Assembly (NCBI RefSeq): GCF_008831285.2
Contig: NC_045151.1
Location: 1,049,544-1,113,543, forward strand
DNA: 64,000 nt
Reading direction: 5' to 3'
Source of the DNA: Nymphaea colorata
Lineage: Eukaryota; Streptophyta; Magnoliopsida; Nymphaeales; Nymphaeaceae
A model generated the notes under the pieces. That model worked only from the letters and a program-made list of their open reading frames with translations, searched no databases and was not told the origin of the DNA. Shown here in pieces: positions 54,801-64,000 of the stretch. The position numbers and the translations under genes were made by a program. Numbering within the stretch: the first letter of the stretch is position 1; each line of letters opens with the position of its first letter.

Positions 54801-57800
54801 TATGGTACGAGTACTGCTCCTTTAGAGCGTACCAGAGCTATTAGAAGTGTTAGAAATGGAGGGAAATATGCTAGATGTGGCATATATTGCCCCTTTTCTT
54901 TGCACCATATCGGCCGTATCATATGATACGGCAGCCATATGGTAAAGATACGGCTGATACAACTTTGATACACATGAGAAATGTGTGTCGTAGGCCTAAC
55001 ACTGGTTTCAAGGGATTTTTTTCAGTTGTTTCACATTTTAGACCTATTATTTTGTCATTTTCAAATCAATATATTTATATCTGGGAATATTAAATTAACT
55101 TATGTTCAATGTCATTATTGTATGCATTCACGTAGTCACACTTGGACATGGAAAATGAGATCTAGAAGATGTCCAACTGGTTCAAAGTATATGCAATGTT
55201 TATGCACATCCACTAAAAGCTAAGCCACATGGGTACAAGTATGGAGATACAGGTACAGGTACGAAAACTTTAAAAAATGTGGGTACGGGGGTGCAACAGT
55301 ATATATATATGGTTACATCTAAATGTAAAAGCGAAGGGCAGACAATATGATTTTCGAAAAAAAAAAAAAAGTTTATGAAGGTTATAGAAGAAGGGCAAAC
55401 GATTCTATAACAACACGGAAAATTAACACAAAAAAATTGAAATGAAAGCAACATTTACATAAACAAGTGGTTTTAAATAAAAACATTACATGCCAATGAA
55501 CAATAACTCTAAAAACAGAACGAAAGCTCAGTTAGAAAAATTAAATCACGTACGTTAAACAGTTTGAATCAGTTTAAAATCTAAAAAGTACTCAAGTGTG
55601 TCCAAGTATGGGTACGGCGACATGGGTACTGGACCTTATTGAAGTACCCTTGTGACTTAGATTAAAAGTTAAGGCTTTCAAAAGTTCACCTGATTTTGCA
55701 TCAAAAGTTCAAAATTAGATCAGCTGATTGCACTCGCATTATTTAGAACATATATGCATGTTTGTTTTCTGGAAGATTCAAGGTAGTTACATCTAAATTT
55801 CATTCTAGCAGCATCTGGCTCATTGTCCCTGGGGTATGTGAACGTACATGCTTGGCACTGTTGTTATAGACAAGCTTCCGATGGGTATGCTGGGAAACTA
55901 TCAAGCATCTATTAGCATGGCCCAACTATATGAAAGTTCTTTTTTTTTTTCCAACTGCTCGAGGCATAAAAATGTACTTCTATGGGGTGCAGTCCTCATT
56001 TTGCATGTTATATATTTGAGAATGAGTGTCTTGGATCAAAATGGATGCTCTGTTCTCTTTTTCTTTTTGGTACTTGACTGGATTTTGCATATGGACTGGA
56101 ATCCTGATCTACAATCGTGGTTCTGATTCTGGAGGTTTTTATGTATTCTCCTTGAGGTTATGAACCATCCATCTGGAATTAATGTCTACCTGGACTCTTG
56201 ATTGTTTTCAGATTCCTAAGGAAACATATCTCTATCTTGCTGGCTTTTTCTCTGATTTGTGTTGCTGATGACCCTTTGTGCCAATTTATTGACAGGCATT
56301 GTTACTCTTTTTTGCTTAGACATTTTGTTAGAAAAGTAATGGTTTCCTTCCTTTTCTTGTGGGTATTTTGCAGGGATTAATGCCTGAAGTGTTCACTCAG
56401 ATATTGCGTGGTTTATCTGGTGCTAAAGTAACTAGACCTGGGAAGTTTCGTAGTGCTCAGGGTGGATTTGCAGTGAAATCATCATTGAAAGCTGAAGATG
56501 GGGTCCTATATCCTCTAGAGAAAGGATTCTTTTTCCTACCGAAGCCACCCACCCTTGTTTTACATGATGAGGTGTGTGTGTGTTTCTCAGAGAGAGAGAG
56601 AGAGAGAGAGCATGACCTTGATCACTGATGTCTTACATGTGTTCTATGCAAATAAGCTGCTTCTATGCATGTGAACATTTTTGATATATTTCACCTTTCT
56701 CTTCTTTGCCATTAAGTGCATTTAGATGATGGCAAGTTTTCTCTTTTAGTAGATTGATTATGTTGAGTTTGAGAGACATGGTGCTGGAGGATCAACTATG
56801 TCATCTCACTACTTTGACCTGCTGGTAAGGTTGAAGAGTGAACAGGAGCATCAGTTCCGGAATATCCAGAGGAATGAATATCATAACCTTTTCGACTTTA
56901 TAAGGTACAGAGTCTATTGTGCTAGAATTGGTAACTTATTGTTTTTGAATTTAGCCTTTTCAAACTTTGCTCAATGGCAAATACAGCTCAAAGGGTTTGA
57001 AGATCTTGAACCTTGGTGGCACCCAGGCTGCAACAGGTGTTGCAGCTGTCCTTAATGATGATGATGATGATGCTGTTGACCCTCACCTTGAGCGTATAAA
57101 GAATCAACGTGATGATGGTGGTGAAGAAAGTGATGAAGAGGCAAGTTTTGTTGTTTCTTAAAACCATTATATTTTTTATATTGTATTTTTTGGAATATTG
57201 CTTCTTTGGTCATTCTTTCTCGATGGATATTTCCAGGATGAAGACTTTGTTGCTGATAAAGATGATGCTGGTTCACCTACTGATGATTCAGACGAAGAGG
57301 AGTCAGATGCCAGTGAAAGTGCAGATGACAAGGAAGTAAGTTTTTTTTTTCTTTTGTTGGAAAATTTCATTGCTATCAACTCAAAATAACTAAAATTTTC
57401 CAGTGAGTCTTATTTGGCTTATAATCATGGGCTCATATTTTGCTTATAAATTTAATTTGAACTCAGAAACCTCTGAAGAAGGAGCCTAAAAAAGATGCAG
57501 TGGCTTCAAAGTCTAGTGGAAAGAAAAAACCTAGGGATGATGATGATGATGGTTCAAAAAAGAAAAAGCAGCCAAAGAAGAAGAAAGATCCCAATGCACC
57601 AAAGAGGGCAATGTCTGCATTTATGTTTTTCTCCACAACTGAAAGAGATGTAAGATGTCGATATGATTATTTTATGTTTCCTTTATGACCTTGGTTTGTT
57701 TAGCAGATATTATTCATTTCATTACTGAGTAACAGTCCAGTGGAATTTCAGCTTGCTTGTTTGTGCAGTATATGCCACATCTAGCCTTTGTTTTGTGTGT

Positions 57801-59831
57801 TTTTTTTTTTATGATCTTAGCTTCTTTAGCAGAATTTACTGATTTCATTACTGAGATAACAGTTCAGACTTCAGTGGAATTTTGGGCTTGTTCGCTTATG
57901 CAGTATATACTGCATCTACTCATTTTAAAAATAAGCTACTGGATATGCAGTGCTATCCTATTATCTGTGGTCAGGAAAAATCAACGTACAGGGCTTAGTC
58001 ACTTTCTCGGTCTCTCCTTTATTACTTCTAGATATAGGGTTGTGCTTGAGTTGTTAGCAATCAGTGAACTCTTTTACCAAGCAAGCTTGGGAACCATACA
58101 TAGTTACTGGTCAAGCTGGTTCAGCTGAACAAGACGGTTGGTTGTCACCATCCTGATCATCATGCATTGTCCTTACCTTATCATTAGAAAGAGTGGATTT
58201 CTCTCACTGTACCAGCTGAACTTTCTTCTGAACCATTGGAATAAAAATGCAATGGATAAAGTGCAAGCCTATTCACATTCTTTGGACCTAAAATGTAGAA
58301 GGCGTGGCTCATCTCATGCAGTCTGATAGTCTGCAAATAAGGCAATACCAAATATCTTGTCTAACTTGCTTTGAACCTTGTGTGCAGGGATCTGGGACTG
58401 GAAACCCAAATGTGAATTGGCTTGCTTTTGATGTTATTTTGATCTTGTATATATGTCATTTTTGATGGTAGACCCCTAGTGGCGTGGTTGCCAATTTTCA
58501 CTCTGCAACTATGAATGAACATTAGTGCTGCCTACTCTTTTCAAACTCACCTTGATCTTCAGGACCCCATTATGAGTTATCTCCAAATAATGGAAAATCA
58601 TGTGTAGTGCCTTCATGTCGACAAATAACTATAGATGATTAAATCATAAGCTTGTTTTGTTTATTCACGAACTCAAATAATTTGAGGTGTTCAAAAGCAG
58701 TATCCTTTAAGATCGCAAATAGTTTTGTTAGTTTTGGTTTCTTGGCATGTTGGCATGTCTGCAGTTACTCTTTCTAATTTATTGTGAGATTTTCCATAGA
58801 TGGATGGGAAGGTAAGTATAGTGCAGTATATTACATTTTTTGGTTACCATGTTGGAGTAAAGAGCAAATAGGTTCAATGACCAATTTGTCTTTGCTTGCT
58901 TCCTAAATGTGTGCTACTACCTTTTTTGGTACTTCTAATCATTTCAGTTTAATTTGGGAACTGGCTTGTTCAAATTTGAATTCATTTAACCAGGTTGTTC
59001 GTCTTCTCAGCTTTTTAACTAAAGATATGTTTAATTATATGAAGCATCTAGAAGCAAGTTATTTACTCCATTAGGCTGCAATTTGTGGCCGCAAGCACTT
59101 AGGTGTTCAGCGTCATTGAAGTTAATTGCTTATCGTTGATTGTGCTTGTTCATCTTCTGTAGGTAACTGTTTACTGTTTGTGCAGAATCTAAGGAAAAGC
59201 AACCCTGGGATGTCATTTACCGATGTTGGAAGAGCCCTTGGAGAAAAGTGGAAGAAGATGACAGGTATGTTTCAAATCATGTCCGTTAGATTGTGATTAT
59301 CCAGCTTCACATTTTAAATGAATGAAAAAGAAAGGAAATCACATGCCAAAGAATGATTGATGGCTGGTTATAAGCAAGTCACATGCTCCATTTCTCCACA
59401 TGAAAGTGCTGTCTGCTCTCATTCTTGCACCAATTTTCTGGTCCCACCAAATAACATATTGTGCACAAGCATTGGTCTGACTTTGAGCCCTTCAATAGTT
59501 GAAATCAGCAGAAACCTTCAAAAGTATGGTATTTTAAACTACATTGATGCATGTTCCTTAGGGATAACAATGGAAAAAATCAAAGAGTTCTCAGAAATAC
59601 AAGAAAATTATTTATGTTTAAAGGAAAAAGATGAGTTTTTGAGCCTGAAAAACGTAAAAAAGAAAAAAAAAGCAATTAATCTCCAAAATTCTTTGGCTGT
59701 ATTCAGCTGAAGAGAAGGAGAGGTATGAGACCATGGCGAGAGCTGATCAAAAGCGCTACAAGGATGAAATGGCTGGTTATAAGAATGTTCCCGTCAATGT
59801 TGACTCCGGTAATGAACCAGACAGTGAGTAA
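42588..59831 (+). CDS. SSRP1: FACT complex subunit SSRP1 (HMG-box histone chaperone), complete
   Basis: With SPT16, SSRP1 forms FACT, which loosens and rebuilds nucleosomes during transcription and replication. Sixteen exons: 42588-42641, 43409-43594, 44681-44786, 47651-47787, 49652-49735, 50325-50419, 50564-50672, 50836-50922, 51027-51119, 56374-56571, 56753-56904, 56987-57140, 57237-57335, 57467-57649, 59186-59264 and 59707-59831. All phases close, giving 646 residues, the length I recall for plant SSRP1. N-terminal and middle PH-like domains contain [27 protein letters not shown] and [18 protein letters not shown]. An acidic stretch (about 440-518, with [12 protein letters not shown]) and a Lys-rich linker precede one HMG box (about 556-625, [19 protein letters not shown]). 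It ends [12 protein letters not shown]. Intron 12 (57141-57236) is GC-AG. Introns 3 and 9 (2.9 and 5.3 kb) are swollen by repeats. Confidence 0.98.
44864..44947. repeat. (AT)42 microsatellite in SSRP1 intron 3
   Basis: 84 bp of uninterrupted AT dinucleotides about 78 bp after the exon 3 donor. It is likely to be length-variable and is the longest pure simple repeat in the window. Confidence 0.95.
45755..45811. repeat. Compound (CT)n(TA)n microsatellite
   Basis: (CT)n runs straight into (TA)n, the same order as at 9456-9551. Degenerate GTAT/GTGT repeats follow to about 45880. Confidence 0.9.
46049..46337 (+). repeat. Diverged tandem duplication (about 140 bp unit) in SSRP1 intron 3
   Basis: Two adjacent units, about 46049-46188 and 46190-46337. 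Each begins (C/A)ACTTATAATAATAAA.CAATTAAAATGCA and contains GAAAGATCAAAT(C/T)TAATGAAGTTGAA and AACTAAAGTTTATA. They differ by many substitutions and small indels, so the duplication is old. Confidence 0.7.
46798..47072. mobile_element. Tourist-like MITE (PIF/Harbinger type) in SSRP1 intron 3
   Basis: The element 46801-47069 (269 bp) is flanked by TTA on both sides (46798-46800 and 47070-47072). Ends: GGGCACACTTGGATGATACCC and, complemented, GGGGGTGTTTGGATGACAGCCC. A 3-bp TTA duplication and G-rich, GTTTGGATG-containing ends are characteristic of Tourist elements. No open frame. Confidence 0.75.
47073..47200. repeat. CCTAGG-rich repeat fragment
   Basis: GCCTAGACAAGCCTAGGTGTCCTAGGTCTAGG and following CCTAGG phrases adjoin the Tourist-like element. 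Related CCTAGAGGCTAGTGTGCC and CTAGGCAC lie at about 45625-45660, so an older repeat may span or flank 45620-47180. Confidence 0.35.
48896..48942. repeat. A-rich (A8G)n tract in SSRP1 intron 4
   Basis: Poly-A interrupted regularly by single G bases (AAAAAAAAAG repeated). It could be the tail of a retroposed element; no body was recognised upstream. Confidence 0.8.
49790..50215. repeat. GGGCCTGG/GCCTGGGC-rich repeat in SSRP1 intron 5
   Basis: CAAGCTGGGCCTGGTCC at about 49792 is matched on the far side by TAAGCCTGGGCTGACAGTCAGTCTGGGC near 50150. Overlapping open frames here are short and unrelated to known families. Possibly the same kind of dispersed repeat as 40255-40530. Confidence 0.35.
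51797..52026 (+). repeat. Tandem duplication (about 115 bp) next to hAT insertion
   Basis: Unit 1 is 51797-51914 and unit 2 is 51915-52026. Both carry TCAAAACTG(A/G)CCATTTTCA, ATGCACATAACTACATTATC and AGGCTACTAAAAGTTAAATA. They differ mainly in TA-run length. The hAT element at 52025 inserted at the end of unit 2. Confidence 0.85.
52003..53690 (-). pseudogene. Broken hAT (DUF659-type) transposase
   Basis: Blocks in transposase order, right to left: [20 protein letters not shown] (about 53690-53600), [17 protein letters not shown] (about 53385-53330), the frame 53269-52940 with [20 protein letters not shown], 52939-52646 with [15 protein letters not shown], and 52631-52227 with the dimerisation-region signature [20 protein letters not shown] and [18 protein letters not shown]. 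Stops and frameshifts separate them. A C-terminal acidic tail ([20 protein letters not shown]) reads on to about 52060. Confidence 0.85.
52017..53797 (-). mobile_element. hAT element with 8-bp TSD in SSRP1 intron 9
   Basis: The element 52025-53789 (1765 bp) is flanked by identical TTTATATA 8-mers (52017-52024 and 53790-53797), the 8-bp duplication expected for hAT. Terminal repeats are imperfect: CTATGTCACATAGGTAC at the left, and CTCTATCACACGGGTAC for the complemented right end. It contains an antisense, broken transposase lacking its N-terminal zinc-finger region. Confidence 0.85.
53525..53670 (-). repeat. Perfect 73-bp tandem duplication inside hAT transposase
   Basis: Positions 53525-53597 and 53598-53670 are identical over 73 bp (from TGCATCAATACATTTC to GGCTGTCTTTGT). 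Since 73 is not a multiple of three, the duplication itself shifts the transposase frame. Confidence 0.93.
54259..54355 (+). repeat. 97-bp dispersed repeat, copy A
   Basis: TATGGTTACATCTAAATGTAAAAG... to ...AAGGGCAAACGATT. It is nearly identical to 55308-55404, which lies inside a small hAT MITE; two substitutions and A-run length differ. Copy A has no hAT ends of its own. Confidence 0.85.
55212..55668. mobile_element. Small non-autonomous hAT element in SSRP1 intron 9
   Basis: The element 55220-55660 (441 bp) has ends CTAAGCCACATGGGTAC and, complemented, CTAAGTCACAAGGGTAC. Flanking 8-mers ACTAAAAG (55212-55219) and ATTAAAAG (55661-55668) match at 7 of 8. It has no transposase. The ends resemble those of the 1765-bp hAT at 52025, so both probably belong to one family. 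It includes copy B of the 97-bp repeat (55308-55404). Confidence 0.75.
57141..57236 (+). other. SSRP1: GC-AG intron 12 of SSRP1
   Basis: The exon ends GATGAAGAG and the intron begins GCAAGTTTTG, with TTTCCAG at its 3' end. The AG|GCAAGT context is the classic compensating consensus of GC-AG introns. Removing it keeps phase and joins SDEE to [18 protein letters not shown], as in other plant SSRP1 proteins; reading through adds ASFVVS and a stop. No alternative GT donor keeps this conserved junction. Confidence 0.92.
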
Positions 59832-62800
59832 TGCCTGTCCATTATGAAGATAGGATTTGTTGCATCGTTTACAAGCTTTCCTCATACTGATGATATTTGA
59901 GTTCAGCCAATAAGTTAAGTGTTCTTCGACTCCCCTCCCCTCCTTTCTCTCTTTCTCCCTCTTATATATATGAATGTAATAGTGGTCAAAAGGAAAACCG
60001 TTTTTGCTGAGAGCTGTTTGGTGAGTTAAAAATTATGGAGTCACTGTTGTAATGTTGCAGTATGTATTAACCAGTGAGAGTGCAAAGCGAATATTGGCTT
60101 TTCATTCTATGATCACTTTCCTGGCAAGAGCATTTTTGTACTGAGGAACTAGAAGCAACAGGAACATTAACGCTTTTGTTGTAGAATTCATTTCATATGC
60201 GGGATAAAATAAAACTCATATATCCTGAAAAGCGTTTATGGTATTTCAGCTAGAAGAGATTTTGATCTGCATTTTTTGATGTGAGTGGACTGCGTGTTTT
60301 GGGCTTCTGCTCTCTTTTGCCCAAGGAAAAAAAAAGTTTCAGGTATTTCAAATTGATTCAAGAAGCGAAGCAGAAGTTTATGCCCTTTTGTCTGGTGTAA
60401 TTCTTGAGATGTGGAGAACCTAAAAAGATGATTTCTGCATACAAAATTTTCACCAGGTTTTCACATTGGAAACTTCTCTCTCAGTAAATGTGTCTCATAA
60501 ACATCCTCATCTCCTATACCAGCTTGTGAACTCTCGTCACTGTATCTGAAGAAAAATAAATAATAGATTGGTACCAATATATTCGGGACGGACGCCCAGG
60601 TTGCATTCACAATGCTGAATTAATGGTTTGGATGGTCAAAGAAAATTTGACATTTTTTAGCTTGCTAATAAAAAAATCCAGAAATATGATAGTGAATAGA
60701 TTTTTCATGAACTTTGCAGAGTTCGAAAAGAAGGGCCTGAAGATATTGTCGCATTTTACTTGTGTTCAGAAATCACATTTCTAGGAATTCTCCGGTTTCT
60801 TAAGAAATCAAGTTTCTTCTGCTGTTAATTGATGAGAAGCAATAGAGGCTTCTGTGCAGGGAGCTAGGTGGCACGGGTAGTCGTAGGCGTTCTTTAATTT
60901 GGAGGATGGAGGCACACCCACGAAGGTTGTGGAGCCTCTGATATGAACGGTTTTTCCTCGTGATCTGTAAATTTTACCTACAATGCTTCTTCTACGGCAT
61001 TGTCTTTTTCTTTTCACAGTACTTGCGTTTTTTTCGTAGTTATCAAATGCTCCTATGTTGAATGGAAAGCTTGCTTTTCCGGAAGCATCCCAAGGACGTT
61101 AAAATCAGCACGCTTTTCTTAAATAGGACAATCTTTGTCTGAAATTCATTTCACTTTTGGAGATTGCTTGTTCCTATCGGAATGGGAAACTTGCCACTTT
61201 CTCAATCCCAAGATTTCTTTTTTCGTTGTTGTATCTTCAAAAGTGACTATCTTTTCTGCTTCTGCCTCAATGTATAGCCCACATGATATTCTAGTTCTAC
61301 GACTATAAACTTATCCCCGTGTTAAGCGTATTCCCACTTTTTGTTCTTTTTTTTCGTTTAATATTTAATTCAATTTCATTCTTTCATTTCAACGAATATT
61401 CCATTATTGCTTATATAGTTGGCTTGTGAGTAAATGCAAATCTGCACTTTTAGTATTTTTAACACGTAGTTCTTGACATCTGTTCGCCGTATTGCTTCTC
61501 GTATCTATTTCTATCTTCGAAATAGGGAGCATGAACATGTATCATTAGAAGCTCGTCAAAATTTTGATTCTTGTTGGTTATATTTAGTTTGGTAGCATCT
61601 CGACATGGTGTTGTGAATTAATTTTGATTCTTCTTTCGTTGGACCTTGTGAATTGCATGAAAGCTGGTACTTTTTACGGCTTCAACGGCCAATGGAGTTT
61701 GAGAAGAAAATTAGAATTAATCGGATGTCCATTCTAGTCAGTTAAATTTGGAGAAAACAGAATCTGATTAATAATTGGTCTCCGATGTGGGTTTTTTTTT
61801 TCAGCCAAATTTGATAAAATATGGTTCTAAAGGATTATTGAATTTGGTTACCATGTAAAAATATTTTCTTCTGAAAAACAATTTTAACATTCAAACTGAT
61901 ATAATTTCAGAGTTCAACCGACACCAACACTGCTTCTCCTCAACTTGCCGAACATATAGACCCAATTGAATTCATATACTGTTTCGAAGGTCTGTCAAAA
62001 TACAAGTACTCGAGGGAGAACGGTGGAAACGATGTGAAAAGGAAAAAAAAAAACATGAAAGATGGTCCAGATTCAAACCAGTGGATGCACTGCGAGGCTT
62101 CTGAGAGACTTTTCTTATACACAGGAAACTTTTGTTGTACGCGAGGAACCCCAAGAGTTTTCTGCTGGCGAGCGACTAAAGAGTAAAGAGCGAAAATGCA
62201 ACACCGAGGGCAGCAAGTCAACATCCAAAAGTAGTTCATCATTAAAATACTTCATGCTTAGCAAAGATCAAGCTTGAGGCTTCCAATAAAAGAGGATCTC
62301 CAAATGATCTTCCTTGTAAATAGATCCAAAACAAATTGAAAGAATGAGGCAGATGGATTTGCCTTAATATGTGATGATCTTTGAAATTACTTTCTTATAC
62401 CGCTTAAATACGTGAGCTAGAAATCCCCCAGTTCCATGTTACTGTTTTCAACATTTTTCAGTTCCTTGTAGTTCATGCTAACTTTAATTGCTCAAGTTGT
62501 TGGTTGGAGGCTTGCGCCATCGAGAACCATCTATTCTCGGAAATTTGATCATGCCTGACTTATTCCACGATGCCGGCAGGTCCATTTTCATCCAAGACAA
62601 GGTCACCTTGGATCATAATTATCGGAAATCACATTTCCTTTTTTCAGTCCTCGCTTTAAATCACTTGAATTACATCAATGATTACTAATATTATATTTTT
62701 CAAACACTTGCTTTAACTTCCGATGAACATATTCAGGTTTCTTAGTCAAAAACTTATTGAGAAGCTTGGAGCTGAGATGCCAAAAGAAATGTGCCTTTGT

Positions 62801-63390
62801 GCATGCCCTTTTTAAATATATAAATTACAGTTAGCAGCTAGGATTCACATACTACGGCAAGTTGTTTAACTCCCTGCTGAGAATAAGAGCACAGGCGACT
62901 GAGGAATGAAGCCGGACAATCTATTTACTTAGTGCGCCGTTGATTAAGTGCAATATTTAGGAACATTTTTGCTCAAGTATCCTTTTTCTTTTCCAGTAAC
63001 TAGCAGGATAGAAAACATTCTCCACATTTGAAAGAGTCCATGTATTGGTTGATTCAGCTAAACAGTTAACAGCTAAGGAGAAATTATACAATCTCTACAT
63101 AACGTCGCCTGCCCACAGAAGAAACCTAACTTCACTGTAACATAAGTTAATTGGTAATCGGAAGAAAAAGAAACATGGGATTGCAAAGCAACATCTGGCC
63201 CACCACAAACATATCAATGGAAGAGGACTTAAAAGGATTCAAAAATATGGAAGAACTAGCCGATACCGTATAACCCTGAACCTAAACATGGTCAAGAGCA
63301 CTCAAGGTGGAACCAGAATAGCTTGTGGACAGTACTGAAATTAAAAAAGTAGCAGCAAAAATCATGAGAGAAAACTGGATAAAACAGAAA
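59832..63390. other. SSRP1 3' flank and spacer
   Basis: About 3.6 kb. The first few hundred bases should be SSRP1 3' UTR. A 69-codon minus-strand frame at 60808-61017 (MKRKRQCRRRSIVGKIYRSR...) is Arg/Lys-rich at its start and was not recognised. No element ends or RNA genes were seen. Confidence 0.4.
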
Positions 63391-64000
63391 CTAACAATTT
63401 GAATATAACGAGTCAGAAGTACCATCCAATTTGTCTTGCAACCAGTCTTGCGCACACATCAAAGCCTGCAGCGTTTGTAGATCTAGAGAACTGCGATATG
63501 TATCCAGCATTTTACTTCCAGTATTGAATGTTGAGTCCAGTGCCACTGTTGAAACTGGAATCCCCAGAATATCACGGGCCATCCTAGACAAAATAGGAAA
63601 CCTGGGCGTGTTAACTTTCCACCAATTTAAAATGTCAAACTCCACGTTACGTGGGAATACAGCTTCTTCTAGATATTGGTCCAAATCTGTTTTTGAGCGC
63701 TGGTTTTGAGTGGTTTCAGAAAGGTATTCATCAAATCCTCTCAACATATCTTTTGGATCGTTTGAGATGTTCATTGACAAGGTGACATTTGAATCACTTC
63801 CACCTCCCACCCGCCTGTTGTAATCTTGGGAAGGCAGAGTTGAATTGCAACCGGTTGCATATTCATTATAAAGACCGATGATTCCATCAAAAGTAGCCTT
63901 AATATGGTCAGCAGCATTCACACCATAGATTTGTGGATAGTAATACTCTACCAGCTTCATCTTGAACCGCGGATCTAAGACGACAGCAACTGCCAATATT
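63391..64000 (-). CDS. hAT transposase-like / RICESLEEPER-type protein, C-terminal part (continues past right edge)
   Basis: An uninterrupted frame of about 203 codons enters from the right edge and ends at a TAG at 63391-63393. It begins LAVAVVLDPRFKMKLVEYYY, the RNase-H-fold/DUF4413 region of plant hAT-derived proteins. A variable linker follows, then the dimerisation domain: NWWKVNTPRFPILSRMARDI, IPVSTVALDSTFNTGSKMLD and LDLQTLQALMCAQDWL. This arrangement is shared by active hAT transposases and by domesticated plant proteins such as DAYSLEEPER and RICESLEEPER. Unlike the two hAT remnants inside introns, no stop or frameshift is seen. The zinc-finger N-terminus and most catalytic residues lie outside the window, so transposase and host gene cannot be told apart here. 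No terminal repeat was found downstream. Confidence 0.85.
   Translation of the reverse strand, partial: ILAVAVVLDPRFKMKLVEYYYPQIYGVNAADHIKATFDGIIGLYNEYATGCNSTLPSQDYNRRVGGGSDSNVTLSMNISNDPKDMLRGFDEYLSETTQNQRSKTDLDQYLEEAVFPRNVEFDILNWWKVNTPRFPILSRMARDILGIPVSTVALDSTFNTGSKMLDTYRSSLDLQTLQALMCAQDWLQDKLDGTSDSLYSNC

Noticed and set aside
51579-55660. A single 4-kb outer hAT spanning from the end-like sequence at 51579 to 55660
   Set aside because: The 8-mers flanking those ends do not match, whereas 55220-55660 has its own matching ends and duplication. The 51579 end is left unpaired.
60808-61017. 69-codon basic minus-strand frame downstream of SSRP1
   Set aside because: Too short, unrecognised and without partner exons; kept only as a note in the spacer entry.

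Overview
This is nuclear DNA from a flowering plant. Genes are broken into many short exons with GT-AG introns. Introns and spacers are AT-rich and full of transposons (Ty1/copia, hAT, Tourist-like and other MITEs) and TA/CT microsatellites. The proteins match plant families. I cannot name the species. No rRNA, tRNA, CRISPR or prokaryotic-type operon was seen.

Layout, left to right. (1) The 5' three coding exons of TFIIE-beta, minus strand, 215-2140, continuing off the left edge. (2) A spacer with a TRIM-like LTR remnant and a MITE. (3) The complete eight-exon short-form tRNase Z gene (TRZ1-like), minus strand, 5931-10317, with a palindromic microsatellite-flanked MITE in intron 1. (4) A repeat-rich divergent spacer. 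(5) A complete 13-exon YLPM1-type gene, plus strand, 14249-37060: a 667-residue disordered first exon followed by a P-loop kinase-like domain. Its introns hold a decayed hAT, a MITE and a 5.35-kb Ty1/copia element with a 1-kb DNA element nested inside it. (6) A 5.5-kb spacer. (7) The complete 16-exon FACT subunit gene SSRP1, plus strand, 42588-59831, with a GC-AG intron and several hAT-family insertions. (8) A 3.6-kb spacer. (9) The C-terminal part of an hAT-transposase-like (RICESLEEPER-type) gene, minus strand, running off the right edge.

The four host genes all serve nuclear gene expression: transcription initiation, tRNA 3' processing, a nuclear P-loop protein, and a nucleosome chaperone. 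They are ordinary conserved genes, and nothing shows that they form a functional cluster. Coding phases were followed by hand across every exon junction and close without frameshift in all four.

I did not find a convincing new biological system. The most interesting signals are about mobile DNA: a copia copy whose LTRs are nearly identical although its coding region is wrecked; a MITE family with TIR CATAGTCACAAAAAACG (three candidate copies); an hAT family with TIRs related to CTATGTCACATAGGTAC and 8-bp target duplications; and a palindrome built from microsatellites and a foldback element.
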